NCBI GenBank assembly: GCA_003644825.1
Contig: QNDJ01000014.1
Span: 1-12,617, forward strand
DNA length: 12,617 nucleotides
Direction of reading: 5' to 3'
Source of the DNA: B21-G16 sp003644825 [NCBI: Candidatus Zhuqueibacterota bacterium]
GTDB lineage: Bacteria; SM23-31; B21-G16
How positions within the stretch are numbered: the first letter of the stretch is position 1; each line of letters begins with the position of its first letter. This document shows, piece by piece, positions 1 through 7,152 of this stretch. The notes below the pieces were generated by a model that worked only from the letters and a program-made list of their open reading frames with translations, made no database searches and had not been told where the DNA came from. Both the position numbers and the translations under genes were made by a program.

Positions 1-264
1 ATGTATCATAGTATCCACGATGAAGAAAAAGTCGTTACTCTTATCTTTAACACAAAAGCAAAATTGAGATTCTCGTTAGAATAGTAAATCTATTATCAAT
101 GAACAATTTTTGCCAAAGTTAAAATATATTAAACAATATAACCAGGATAATCTTAAAAGATGATAACAATATTAATTTAAAATTTGTAATTTTGCTCAAT
201 AATAATTATATTTGGAAAATTGAAAATTTAAAAGCGTAAATTAAAATAAAAAAGGAGTTTGTTG
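1..264. other. AT-rich leader without an assignable gene
   Basis: No gene can be supported here. One frame is open from base 1 to a TAG at 82-84 (27 codons) and could be the tail of a gene entering from the left, but the peptide matches nothing I recognise. The rest is very AT-rich. It holds a short perfect hairpin, TATATT-AAAC-AATATA, at 125-140. It must also contain the promoter of the downstream protease gene, but I could not find a -35/-10 pair with normal spacing: TTGCCA at 110-115 has no good -10 box at 16-18 nt. Confidence 0.4.
252..257 (+). promoter_or_regulatory. Ribosome binding site that fixes the protease start at ATG 265
   Basis: AAGGAG lies 7 nt before ATG 265, which is ideal spacing. 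Two in-frame TTG codons at 259 and 262 would sit only 1-4 nt from this site, so they are unlikely to be the start even though they lengthen the reading frame. Confidence 0.75.
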
Positions 265-1866
265 ATGTTAAAGAGAAAATGTTCTTATTTGCTTGTTCTG
301 GCTTTTGTTCTGGTAATTATTGCATTTATTGGTCTGGAAAATGGTTATATAAAAGCTCAGACTGATAATATATATATGAAAATTAAAGTAATAGGTGAAA
401 TTCTTAATGCTGTAAGAAACAATTATGTTGAAAAAGTAGATTCAAATAAATTGCTGGAAAAAGCCATAAATGGAATGCTTGAAGGCCTTGACCCCCATAC
501 TGTTTATGTTCCACCGGAAAGATTCACAAGAATGAGAGATAATTTTGCTGGATATGGAGGAATCGGGATTTCCTTTCTCATTGTGAGAAATAAAATAACA
601 GTAATGAGTGTTATGGAGCACGGTCCTTCAAAAAAGGTTGGTATAGAACCAGGTGATAGAATTATCAAGATTAATGGAGAATCTGCTATTGGCATAAAAA
701 TTGAAGATGTCCCTAAAAAACTCAAAGGAATCCCGGGCACAAAGGTCACTGTTACCATTGAAAGAGAAGGTTGGGATAAACCGAGGGATTTTGTTATTAC
801 CAGAGCCCATGTCGATGTTGAATCTGTGCAAACAGCATATATGATAGGAGATGATATAGGCTATATTAAACTGAATAAATTTTCCAGCACAACCGCTGAA
901 GAACTTGAAAAAGCACTGAACAAATTAGAAAAACAGGGAATGAAAAAACTTCTGTTTGACCTAAGAAACAATACCGGTGGATATCTAAACGAGGCTGTTG
1001 CCGTTGCAGACAAATTTCTTTCAGGAAATAAAAAAATCGTTTACACCAGAGGCAGAATCAGAAGCTCTAATCGAGAAGAATACTCTACTGATGCGGCAAC
1101 TCATGAGAAATTCCCTTTAATAATTTTAATAAACAGGAATACAGCCAGTGCCTCTGAAATAGTTTCTGGTGCTGTACAGGACTGGGATAGAGGACTTATT
1201 GTCGGTGAAACAAGTTTCGGTAAAGGACTGGTTCAAACTCAAATTAAATTGAGTAACGGTGGAGCTCTTCTATTAACCACAGCTAAATATTTTACACCAA
1301 GTGGAAGACTCATTCAACGACCTTATAAAAACAAAACAAGAGAACAATATAGAAGAGAAGCATACAACGATTCCCTCAGAAATGCTCTAATCCTAAAAGA
1401 GAAAAGACCAATGTTTAAAACAAATGGTGGAAGAGTTGTTTATGGTGGTGGTGGAATTACACCGGATGTTTTTATACCAGCCAGTAATGACACTGTATCA
1501 TTTTTCTTAAGAAATCTTCTTTCATCCAATGATATACCAATACAAACTTATGCTGATAAATATGCAGCTAAGTATAAAAATTTATGGATAGATGCTGATA
1601 CATTTATTAAAGAATTCAAACTCATTGACCGGATTCTAAACGAATTCAAAGAAACACTCAATGAAATTAACTATAAGTTTGACGAAAAAACGCTTCAAAC
1701 CTATAGAGAAGAACTGGAATTCTGGCTCAAATCCGAAATTGCATACCAGTTATGGGGTAATTACGGTAAACAAAAAGTATTCAATGCAGATGATATACAG
1801 CTAAAAAAATCTCTAAAATTGTTCGATAAAGCTAAGGAACTTATGATTAAATACGGATATAAATAA
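265..1866 (+). CDS. S41 family C-terminal processing peptidase (CtpA/Prc type)
   Basis: Membrane-anchored serine protease of 533 residues that, by family, trims or degrades envelope proteins from their C-termini. Residues 4-24 form a single hydrophobic signal-anchor after a KRK stretch, so the catalytic part is outside the cytoplasm. The N-terminal motif NYVEKVD followed by GLDPHTVYVPPE is typical of the family. A PDZ domain spans about 85-175 (GIGISF, PGDRIIKING). The S41 core follows, with catalytic Ser295 in TASASE, Lys320 in GETSFGKG and Gln324. The 25- and 4-residue spacings equal those in the well-studied CtpB. After GGGGITPDV there is a helical C-terminal extension of about 130 residues (LKSEIAYQLWG), as seen in longer members of the family. 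The stop codon lies 3 nt from that of the convergent neighbour and I see no terminator between them. Which substrates it processes cannot be read from the context. Confidence 0.93.
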   Translation: MLKRKCSYLLVLAFVLVIIAFIGLENGYIKAQTDNIYMKIKVIGEILNAVRNNYVEKVDSNKLLEKAINGMLEGLDPHTVYVPPERFTRMRDNFAGYGGIGISFLIVRNKITVMSVMEHGPSKKVGIEPGDRIIKINGESAIGIKIEDVPKKLKGIPGTKVTVTIEREGWDKPRDFVITRAHVDVESVQTAYMIGDDIGYIKLNKFSSTTAEELEKALNKLEKQGMKKLLFDLRNNTGGYLNEAVAVADKFLSGNKKIVYTRGRIRSSNREEYSTDAATHEKFPLIILINRNTASASEIVSGAVQDWDRGLIVGETSFGKGLVQTQIKLSNGGALLLTTAKYFTPSGRLIQRPYKNKTREQYRREAYNDSLRNALILKEKRPMFKTNGGRVVYGGGGITPDVFIPASNDTVSFFLRNLLSSNDIPIQTYADKYAAKYKNLWIDADTFIKEFKLIDRILNEFKETLNEINYKFDEKTLQTYREELEFWLKSEIAYQLWGNYGKQKVFNADDIQLKKSLKLFDKAKELMIKYGYK

Positions 1867-1869
1867 AAA

Positions 1870-2460
1870 CTATTTTTTGTTCAAAAAATCTGTAATATCT
1901 TTTCCACCAGCGAAATCATCAAGCATTTGCAGGACTTTTTCTTTTGTTTTCTGAACAATTTCAGGTAAAGAACCACCGATAATATTTTCTACATCTTTAT
2001 ATGCTTGATTAATAATTTTTTTTACCCGATCAACAAATACTTCAGGGTCTTCACCATCATACCTTGAGAAAAAAATATTTAAAATTCTTCTTGCTGTATT
2101 TTCAACATTAAAATATTCAGGAATTTTACCCTGTTGAATCTCTTTTAGAGCTTCTGGATTTTTCTCAAAAAATCTGGCAAGAAGCTGTTTTGTTTGCTCT
2201 AAAATTTCATTTTTAATCTTTTCTTTCTGACTGAAAATAAGAGATGGTGTGATGTCTTTTTTATTGATGGGTTTTTCAATCTGGTCAGAGTTTTTCTCTT
2301 TTCTATAAGTTTTGTATTGAAACCTGATATCAATTTTTTCATATCTATAACTTATAGATATTTCTGAACCAGTTGATTTACTTTCTTTTAATTGGGGTCT
2401 TCTGTTAAGTTCATTGTAGTTTTGCATCTCCTGATAGGGTCTGACCTGTGAAATATTCAT
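1870..2460 (-). CDS. Hypothetical protein resembling DUF5610
   Basis: Protein of 196 residues with no known function. ATG 2460 is preceded at 7 nt by a perfect AAGGAGG (2468-2474 on the complementary strand), so the gene is very probably real. The first ~85 residues are polar and look unstructured (NYNELNRRPQLKESKS), with a short beta-like stretch around SISYRYEKIDIRFQYKTY. The C-terminal ~110 residues are helical: PEALKEIQ, then NIFFSRYDGEDPEVFVDRV, then KDVENIIGGSLPEI and KVLQMLDDFAGG. That pattern (helix, SRYDG-like turn, a VENIxGG-SLPEI segment, a terminal helix) recalls the DUF5610 family from memory; a profile search would settle it. There is no signal peptide or membrane segment, so it is probably cytoplasmic. 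It is divergent from the 60-residue protein and convergent with the protease. Confidence 0.7.
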   Translation of the reverse strand: MNISQVRPYQEMQNYNELNRRPQLKESKSTGSEISISYRYEKIDIRFQYKTYRKEKNSDQIEKPINKKDITPSLIFSQKEKIKNEILEQTKQLLARFFEKNPEALKEIQQGKIPEYFNVENTARRILNIFFSRYDGEDPEVFVDRVKKIINQAYKDVENIIGGSLPEIVQKTKEKVLQMLDDFAGGKDITDFLNKK

Positions 2461-2531
2461 AAAAATTCCTCCTTGAATTTAATGAGTATAACAAATACAC
2501 AGTGAACTGCCCGGGATGTAAATAAATGGAA

Positions 2532-2553
2532 TCCTTTCCTGAAAAGGAAGGGA
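2532..2553. repeat. Hairpin in the divergent intergenic region
   Basis: TCCTTTCC (2532-2539) and GGAAGGGA (2546-2553) form an 8-bp stem, including one G-U pair, around the loop TGAAAA. It is the only GC-richer element in the 237-nt AT-rich gap between the divergent genes at 2460 and 2698. Neither side ends in a run of T, so it is not a normal intrinsic terminator. It could be a protein-binding inverted repeat or an mRNA leader structure. Confidence 0.4.
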
Positions 2554-2682
2554 AATTGTTTCTCTATTTAATTTTCGTCATTTCTCAAAAATAAGTTTAA
2601 TTTTAAATACTCCATAATTAGGAGAAAATCTAAAGAAAAACTGAAATTGTGTCGATTTTTAAGTGAGGAAGTAAATTTCCAA

Positions 2683-2690
2683 AAGGAGGT
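2683..2690 (+). promoter_or_regulatory. Strong ribosome binding site deciding a TTG start
   Basis: AAGGAGGT, near-perfect complement to the 16S rRNA tail, lies 7 nt before TTG 2698. The upstream in-frame TTG at 2647 has no such site, and ATG 2702 is out of frame and stops at once. This makes TTG 2698 the start of the small protein. Confidence 0.7.
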
Positions 2691-2697
2691 GGTAACT

Positions 2698-2880
2698 TTG
2701 TATGATTTAAGCGAAATTTTATTTCCTTACAGGGTTACAAGAATTAAACCAGACTTCAATCGATTCAGGAATAATAAAAGAAACAAAGAAAAAAATTTCA
2801 AGGAAAAACTGAATAAAGAAATCGAAAAAGAAATAAAACAGAACAAAAACACTGAAAAGAAGATCAGTTTGATGGCATAA
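2698..2880 (+). CDS. Small charged hypothetical protein (60 aa, TTG start)
   Basis: I do not recognise this protein. It has 60 residues when started at TTG 2698. The first ~20 residues are mixed hydrophobic (YDLSEILFPYRVTRI), then comes a stretch of Asn/Lys/Arg (NRFRNNKRNKEKNFKEK), and then a Lys/Glu-rich helix (LNKEIEKEIKQNKN) that could form a short coiled coil. Overall it is strongly basic, with no Cys, signal peptide or membrane segment. Such a composition would suit a nucleic-acid- or protein-binding peptide, but that is only a guess. The excellent ribosome binding site and uninterrupted frame are the main evidence that it is expressed. Its stop codon is 1 nt from that of the convergent membrane protein gene. 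Confidence 0.55.
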   Translation: MYDLSEILFPYRVTRIKPDFNRFRNNKRNKEKNFKEKLNKEIEKEIKQNKNTEKKISLMA

Positions 2881-2881
2881 T

Positions 2882-3202
2882 CTATTTCCTTTTCTTTCTT
2901 CCACCTATTATAAGAAATATAACAGATAGAAGGCCAACAAATAATACAGCAGCCGGTAAAATTATTCTACGATTGGATAATATATCACTCTGGTTCTTTC
3001 CCTCAGAAAAAACATTTAAAATATAAATTATAATGAAAAACAGAATAATTACAACCATTACCCTGTTATTTCTTCTTCGAATTCTTGAATAATCATCTTC
3101 TTTTCCTGGAACTTTTTGACGGAATAACAACAGTATTCCAAGCACAAAAACAATCAAAAAAACAAGAATTACTATTATTAATGACTCTGTATTTAAAACC
3201 AA
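2882..3202 (-). CDS. Small three-span membrane protein of unknown function
   Basis: Protein of 106 residues with three predicted membrane helices at about 7-27, 48-65 and 80-100. The loop between helices 1 and 2 is basic (SRIRRRNNR) and the C-terminus is RKKRK. By the positive-inside rule both are cytoplasmic, giving N-terminus out and C-terminus in. No family is recognised and there are no catalytic motifs. The start is uncertain: TTG 3202 is the only usable codon upstream of helix 1 and has only a weak GGGA four bases before it. It converges on the 60-residue protein gene and diverges from the symporter gene. Confidence 0.55.
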   Translation of the reverse strand: MVLNTESLIIVILVFLIVFVLGILLLFRQKVPGKEDDYSRIRRRNNRVMVVIILFFIIIYILNVFSEGKNQSDILSNRRIILPAAVLFVGLLSVIFLIIGGRKKRK

Positions 3203-3277
3203 ATTCCCAACAATAAATAAATATTAATAATAAAGATAATAAACAAAAATATAATTAGCAAAAAATAATATTTTATA

Positions 3278-3306
3278 TTGACAAAATAAAAATATTTAGT
3301 TAGTTT
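3278..3306 (+). promoter_or_regulatory. Candidate sigma-70 promoter for the symporter-hisS-fba-pgi cluster
   Basis: A perfect -35 box TTGACA (3278-3283) is followed after exactly 17 nt by TAGTTT (3301-3306), a weak match to TATAAT. It lies about 50 nt before the symporter start, in very AT-rich DNA where chance matches are common. I found no other good promoter before hisS, fba or pgi, so it may serve all four genes. Confidence 0.4.
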
Positions 3307-3358
3307 TTAAGTTTAATTAATCTAAAAATCGATGAAATGGTAATATTAAGGAGGCTGT

Positions 3359-4789
3359 ATGCAGGAGTTTCTTGATAAGCTGTTGATATTTACCACAAAT
3401 GCAAGAAATTTTATGTGGAGTGAGTGGATGATTGTTCTTCTTGTGGGAACAGGTATTATATTTACATTCTTCACAAAAGGAATTCAGGTAAGAAAGCTGG
3501 GGCTGGCACTAAAATTTGTCCTTAAAGGTGCAAGAAAAAATGAAAAGATTGAAGAAGCTCAGGGTGATATTTCTCCTTTTGCTGCTTTAATGACAGCCCT
3601 TGCAGCCACTGTTGGAAATGGAAATATAGCAGGAGTAGCTGCCGCTATTGCTACAGGTGGTCCAGGTGCTCCATTCTGGATGTGGATTTCAGGATTTTTT
3701 GGAATGGCTACTAAATACGCAGAATGTTTTCTCGGGGTAAAATACAGAAAAGTAGCTGAAGATGGCAGTATGTCCGGTGGACCTATGTACTACTGCAGAT
3801 ATGGATTAAAAAATAAAACCTTTGCTAAAATCCTCGGGATGACCTTTGCTATCTGCGGAGCTATGACCGCACTCTTCGGAACAGGAAATATGATGCAATC
3901 AAATTCTATGGCATTAGCATTCAAAACTCAGTTCAACATACCCACTCTTTTATCATCAATCGTATTAACAGTACTGGTGGGAATGGTTATACTGGGAGGT
4001 ATTAAAAGAATTGGAGCAGTTGCAGAAAAACTCGTACCTGGAATGATTATCATATACCTTTTAGGTGCGATAACTATCCTTCTTGTCAGATTTACACACA
4101 TAGACGATGCAATATTACTCATTGTAAAATCAGCATTTTCATTAAAAGCAGCAGGTGGTGCTGTTATTGGAATGTCCATTAAAAGAACAATCAGTCTTGG
4201 TGTTTCCAGAGGTGTTCTGTCTAATGAAGCAGGACTCGGTTCTGCAGCTATTGCCCAGAGCGCAGCAAAATCTCCTGACCCTGCATACAATGGACTCATC
4301 GGTATGACAGGTGTATTTATTGATACAATAGTTGTAAACACTCTTACAACTCTCACTATTGTTGTAACCGGTCTCTGGATGAAAACACCGTTCGGGGGAA
4401 TCCAGATAGCCCAGGGTGGATTAACAAGTACTGCTTTAACTACAGAAGCATTCAATTCGGTTATTCCCTATGGTGGTATCATAATATCTTTTGCATCTTT
4501 CCTTTTTGGTTATACCACCCTGATTGGATGGTCTTATTATGGAGAACAATGTCTGCAATATATCTTTGGATTAAGAATAGTTTTCCCTTACAGGATTATC
4601 TTTATTATTCTTCTTTTTATAGGTGGAATTTTAACCGGGGAACATCTTAACATAGTCTGGTATACCGGTGAAACATTTAATGCAATAATGGCTTTTCCCA
4701 ATCTTATCGGTCTGTTATTCCTTATGTTTGCTGTAAAAAGGATTACTGACGAATACTACAGAGAAAAAAAATTCGAAAAGGTAGGATAA
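3359..4789 (+). CDS. AGCS-family sodium:alanine (amino acid) symporter
   Basis: Integral membrane carrier of 476 residues of the alanine/glycine:cation symporter family (AlsT/DagA type), which imports small neutral amino acids with Na+. The diagnostic family signature is intact near residues 85-105: GNGNIAGVAAAI followed by ATGGPGAPFWMW. Other conserved parts are SGGPMYYCRYGL, the substrate/Na+ region GVSRGVLSNEAGLGSAAIAQ, and the late segment LFGYTTLIGWSYYGEQ. About ten to eleven hydrophobic helices are visible, and the length is normal for the family. ATG 3359 follows a perfect AAGGAGG (3348-3354) at 4 nt. Its stop codon is 1 nt from the hisS start, so the two are probably translationally coupled. 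Alanine, glycine or another small amino acid is likely; the exact substrate cannot be read from sequence. Confidence 0.94.
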   Translation: MQEFLDKLLIFTTNARNFMWSEWMIVLLVGTGIIFTFFTKGIQVRKLGLALKFVLKGARKNEKIEEAQGDISPFAALMTALAATVGNGNIAGVAAAIATGGPGAPFWMWISGFFGMATKYAECFLGVKYRKVAEDGSMSGGPMYYCRYGLKNKTFAKILGMTFAICGAMTALFGTGNMMQSNSMALAFKTQFNIPTLLSSIVLTVLVGMVILGGIKRIGAVAEKLVPGMIIIYLLGAITILLVRFTHIDDAILLIVKSAFSLKAAGGAVIGMSIKRTISLGVSRGVLSNEAGLGSAAIAQSAAKSPDPAYNGLIGMTGVFIDTIVVNTLTTLTIVVTGLWMKTPFGGIQIAQGGLTSTALTTEAFNSVIPYGGIIISFASFLFGYTTLIGWSYYGEQCLQYIFGLRIVFPYRIIFIILLFIGGILTGEHLNIVWYTGETFNAIMAFPNLIGLLFLMFAVKRITDEYYREKKFEKVG

Positions 4790-4790
4790 T

Positions 4791-6173
4791 ATGTCTAACC
4801 GAAAGATAAAAACATTTGCACCAAAAGGAACAAGAGACTTTTTACCAGTGCAAATGTTTACAAGAAATAAAATTATTAACTTAATAAAAAAAATTTTTGA
4901 AAAATATGGGTATGAACCACTGGAGACACCTTCAATTGAAAGACTTGATGTTCTTACAGGTAAATACGGGGAAGAAGGAGACCAGCTAATATTTAAAATC
5001 TTAAAAAGAGGAACAGGACTGGATAAAGTTGGAGTCGAACTGAAAGAATTCACTGTAACAGATTACAAAGATATAATAGATCTGGGTCTCAAATATGACC
5101 TTACTGTTCCTTTATGCAGAGTAATTGCAATGCATAAAGATAAAATTACTTTCCCCTTCAAACGATACCAGATACAGCCTGTATGGAGGGCAGATAAACC
5201 CCAAAAAGGAAGATATAGAGAATTCTACCAGTGTGATGTGGATGTAGCAGGCAGCTCATCTATGCTTGCCGATTTTGAAATCATATATATGGTATATGAA
5301 ATATTAAAAACTCTCGGGTTCAAAAATTTCCTTATAAGAATTAATAATAGAAAAATCCTGAATGCAATCCTCGAACATTGTAAAATTGAACAAAATAAAA
5401 GCTTTTTTGTTCTTTCAGCAATAGATAAACTTGATAAAATAGGTAAAAAAGGTGTTATTAACGAACTGAAAAAGAAAAATATCAATGAAAAAGTTATTGA
5501 TAACCTGCTTGAAATAATCCTGCTGGAAGGAACTTTTGAACAAAAATTAAACGAACTCGGTCATATATTCAAAGAAAATAAGATCGGAAATGAAGGAATA
5601 GAGGAACTTAAAGAGATTTTCTACTATCTGTCTAAAACAGATATAGATTCGGATTTTTATTCTTTAGATTTATCTCTTTCAAGAGGTTTAGAGTATTACA
5701 CGGGTCCAATTTATGAATCGGTAGTAAAAGAACCTAAAATTGGAAGCCTGACTGGTGGAGGAAGATATGATAAACTTATAGGTATGTTTCTCGGTGAAGA
5801 TGTTCCAGCAACAGGAACATCCTTAGGTATTGAAAGAATAATCGATGTTATGACCGAATTGAATATGATACCTGAAACCAAGACAATTACGAAAGTTCTC
5901 ATAACAACATTTGATGAAAATCTCAAACAGGAAAGTATAAACACAACCTGGAAAATAAGAAATTCTGGAATAAACGCAGAACTTTTTTTTGAACCACTTC
6001 GCCTTAACAAACAGCTTTCCTATGCAAATAAAAAAGGAATACCATTTGTCTGTATTATAGGTCCGGATGAAAAAAAACAAAATAAAGTTAAAGTAAAAAA
6101 TATGAAAACAGGAGAAGAAAAATTAATCGAAAATAACAAAATTGTAGAATTTATTAAATCAATAACTGATTAA
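4791..6173 (+). CDS. hisS: Histidyl-tRNA synthetase
   Basis: Class II aminoacyl-tRNA synthetase (460 residues) that charges tRNA-His with histidine using ATP in the cytoplasm. Motif 1 lies near residues 40-55. Motif 2 is near 124-150 (RYQIQPVWRADKP, then GRYREFYQCDVD). The histidine-binding loop is SRGLEYYTGPIYE at about 297-309, and motif 3 is GGGRYDKLIG with GTSLGIERI at about 322-350. An alpha/beta anticodon-binding domain follows from about 366 to the end. The motif 2 wording (REFYQCDVD instead of the usual bacterial REFHQ) and the segment LGLKYDLTVPLCR resemble the eukaryote-like branch of HisRS, which also occurs in some bacteria. A ribosome binding site (AAGGTAGGA) lies inside the end of the symporter gene. 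The sequence is complete, with no missing key residue. Confidence 0.96.
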   Translation: MSNRKIKTFAPKGTRDFLPVQMFTRNKIINLIKKIFEKYGYEPLETPSIERLDVLTGKYGEEGDQLIFKILKRGTGLDKVGVELKEFTVTDYKDIIDLGLKYDLTVPLCRVIAMHKDKITFPFKRYQIQPVWRADKPQKGRYREFYQCDVDVAGSSSMLADFEIIYMVYEILKTLGFKNFLIRINNRKILNAILEHCKIEQNKSFFVLSAIDKLDKIGKKGVINELKKKNINEKVIDNLLEIILLEGTFEQKLNELGHIFKENKIGNEGIEELKEIFYYLSKTDIDSDFYSLDLSLSRGLEYYTGPIYESVVKEPKIGSLTGGGRYDKLIGMFLGEDVPATGTSLGIERIIDVMTELNMIPETKTITKVLITTFDENLKQESINTTWKIRNSGINAELFFEPLRLNKQLSYANKKGIPFVCIIGPDEKKQNKVKVKNMKTGEEKLIENNKIVEFIKSITD

Positions 6174-6201
6174 ATTTAATAAAAATATACTGGAGAAAAA
6201 A

Positions 6202-7125
6202 ATGCCTATAACGAACAACAAAGAGATTCAACAGACAGCTCAAAGGGGGAAATACGCCGTTGGTGCCTTCAATACAAGCAACCTTGAAATTACTCAGGCT
6301 ATCTTAGAAGCAGCAGAAGAGAAAAAATCTCCTGTTATAATTGCCACATCACAGAGTGCAATTAAATATGCAGGAATTGATACCCTCTATCAGATTTTTA
6401 AGACCCTTGCAGAGAAAGTATCCATTCCTGTAAGCCTGCATCTTGACCATGGCACCGATTTCGATATAATAATTAGCTATATAAGAAATGGCTGGACTTC
6501 AATAATGTATGATGGCTCCCATGAGCCTTTTGAGAAAAATGTTGAGAACACAAGAAAAATTGTAGAAATCGCTCATTCAGTTGGAATCTCTGTTGAGGCT
6601 GAACTCGGTAGGCTTGTAGGTGTGGAGGATGAAATTTCAGTAAGTGAAAAAGAAGGAGCTTTTACTGACCCTGATGAAGCTGTCCAATTTGTTGAAAAAA
6701 CCGGGTGTGATACCCTTGCCATTGCTATTGGAACGTCCCACGGAGCTTATAAGTTTAAAGGAGAACCAAAGCTCGATTTCGACAGGCTAAAAGAAATAAA
6801 AACTAAAGTTAACATCCCTTTAGTATTACACGGAGCTTCAAGTGTTATCCCTGAAGTTCTATCCAGGGCAAGAAATTATGGTGCTGAACTAAAAGATGCT
6901 AAAGGAGTACCGGCTGAAGATATAAGAACTGCTGTCTCTCTCGGTATAACCAAAGTAAATATAGATACAGACCTGCGGCTTGCTTTTACTGCATCTATTC
7001 GCGAATTCCTTACTGAAAAACCTGAAGTTTTTGACCCGAGAAAAATCCTTTCTGCCGGTAAAAAAGGAATGAAAGATGTTATATCGAAAAAAATAGAACT
7101 TCTGGGTTCTGAAGGAAAAGCTTAA
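6202..7125 (+). CDS. fba: Class II fructose-bisphosphate aldolase
   Basis: Zinc-dependent aldolase (307 residues) that splits fructose 1,6-bisphosphate into dihydroxyacetone phosphate and glyceraldehyde 3-phosphate, and reverses this in gluconeogenesis. The catalytic Asp82 and zinc ligand His83 are in LHLDHGTD. Glu134 is in EAELG, and the other zinc ligands are His180 (GTSHG) and His210 (VLHGAS). The phosphate-binding NIDTD is at 253-257. The length is typical of the class IIB type also used for tagatose bisphosphate, so the exact sugar rests on family and context. The next gene encodes glucose-6-phosphate isomerase, which favours glycolysis. TGGAG at 6191-6195 lies 6 nt before the ATG. It is 28 nt downstream of hisS. 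Confidence 0.93.
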   Translation: MPITNNKEIQQTAQRGKYAVGAFNTSNLEITQAILEAAEEKKSPVIIATSQSAIKYAGIDTLYQIFKTLAEKVSIPVSLHLDHGTDFDIIISYIRNGWTSIMYDGSHEPFEKNVENTRKIVEIAHSVGISVEAELGRLVGVEDEISVSEKEGAFTDPDEAVQFVEKTGCDTLAIAIGTSHGAYKFKGEPKLDFDRLKEIKTKVNIPLVLHGASSVIPEVLSRARNYGAELKDAKGVPAEDIRTAVSLGITKVNIDTDLRLAFTASIREFLTEKPEVFDPRKILSAGKKGMKDVISKKIELLGSEGKA

Positions 7126-7152
7126 AATATTAAACAATATACAGGGGTAAAT

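Noticed and set aside
1-84. Open frame from base 1 to TAG 82-84 as a partial gene
   Set aside because: Only 27 codons with no recognisable motif; kept as a possibility in the leader entry but not called.
110-142. TTGCCA...TATAAC as promoter of the protease gene
   Set aside because: The spacing is 21 nt, too long for a normal sigma-70 promoter, and such boxes are common by chance in this AT-rich leader.
2647-2697. N-terminal extension of the small protein to TTG 2647
   Set aside because: No ribosome binding site before 2647, and the extension would run through the strong AAGGAGGT that clearly serves TTG 2698.
2681-2703. ATG 2702 as start of the small protein
   Set aside because: It is out of frame and reaches TAA after one further codon.
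3928-4455. 175-residue - strand frame opposite the symporter gene
   Set aside because: Antisense shadow of a gene with an intact family signature; no ribosome binding site or recognisable motif.
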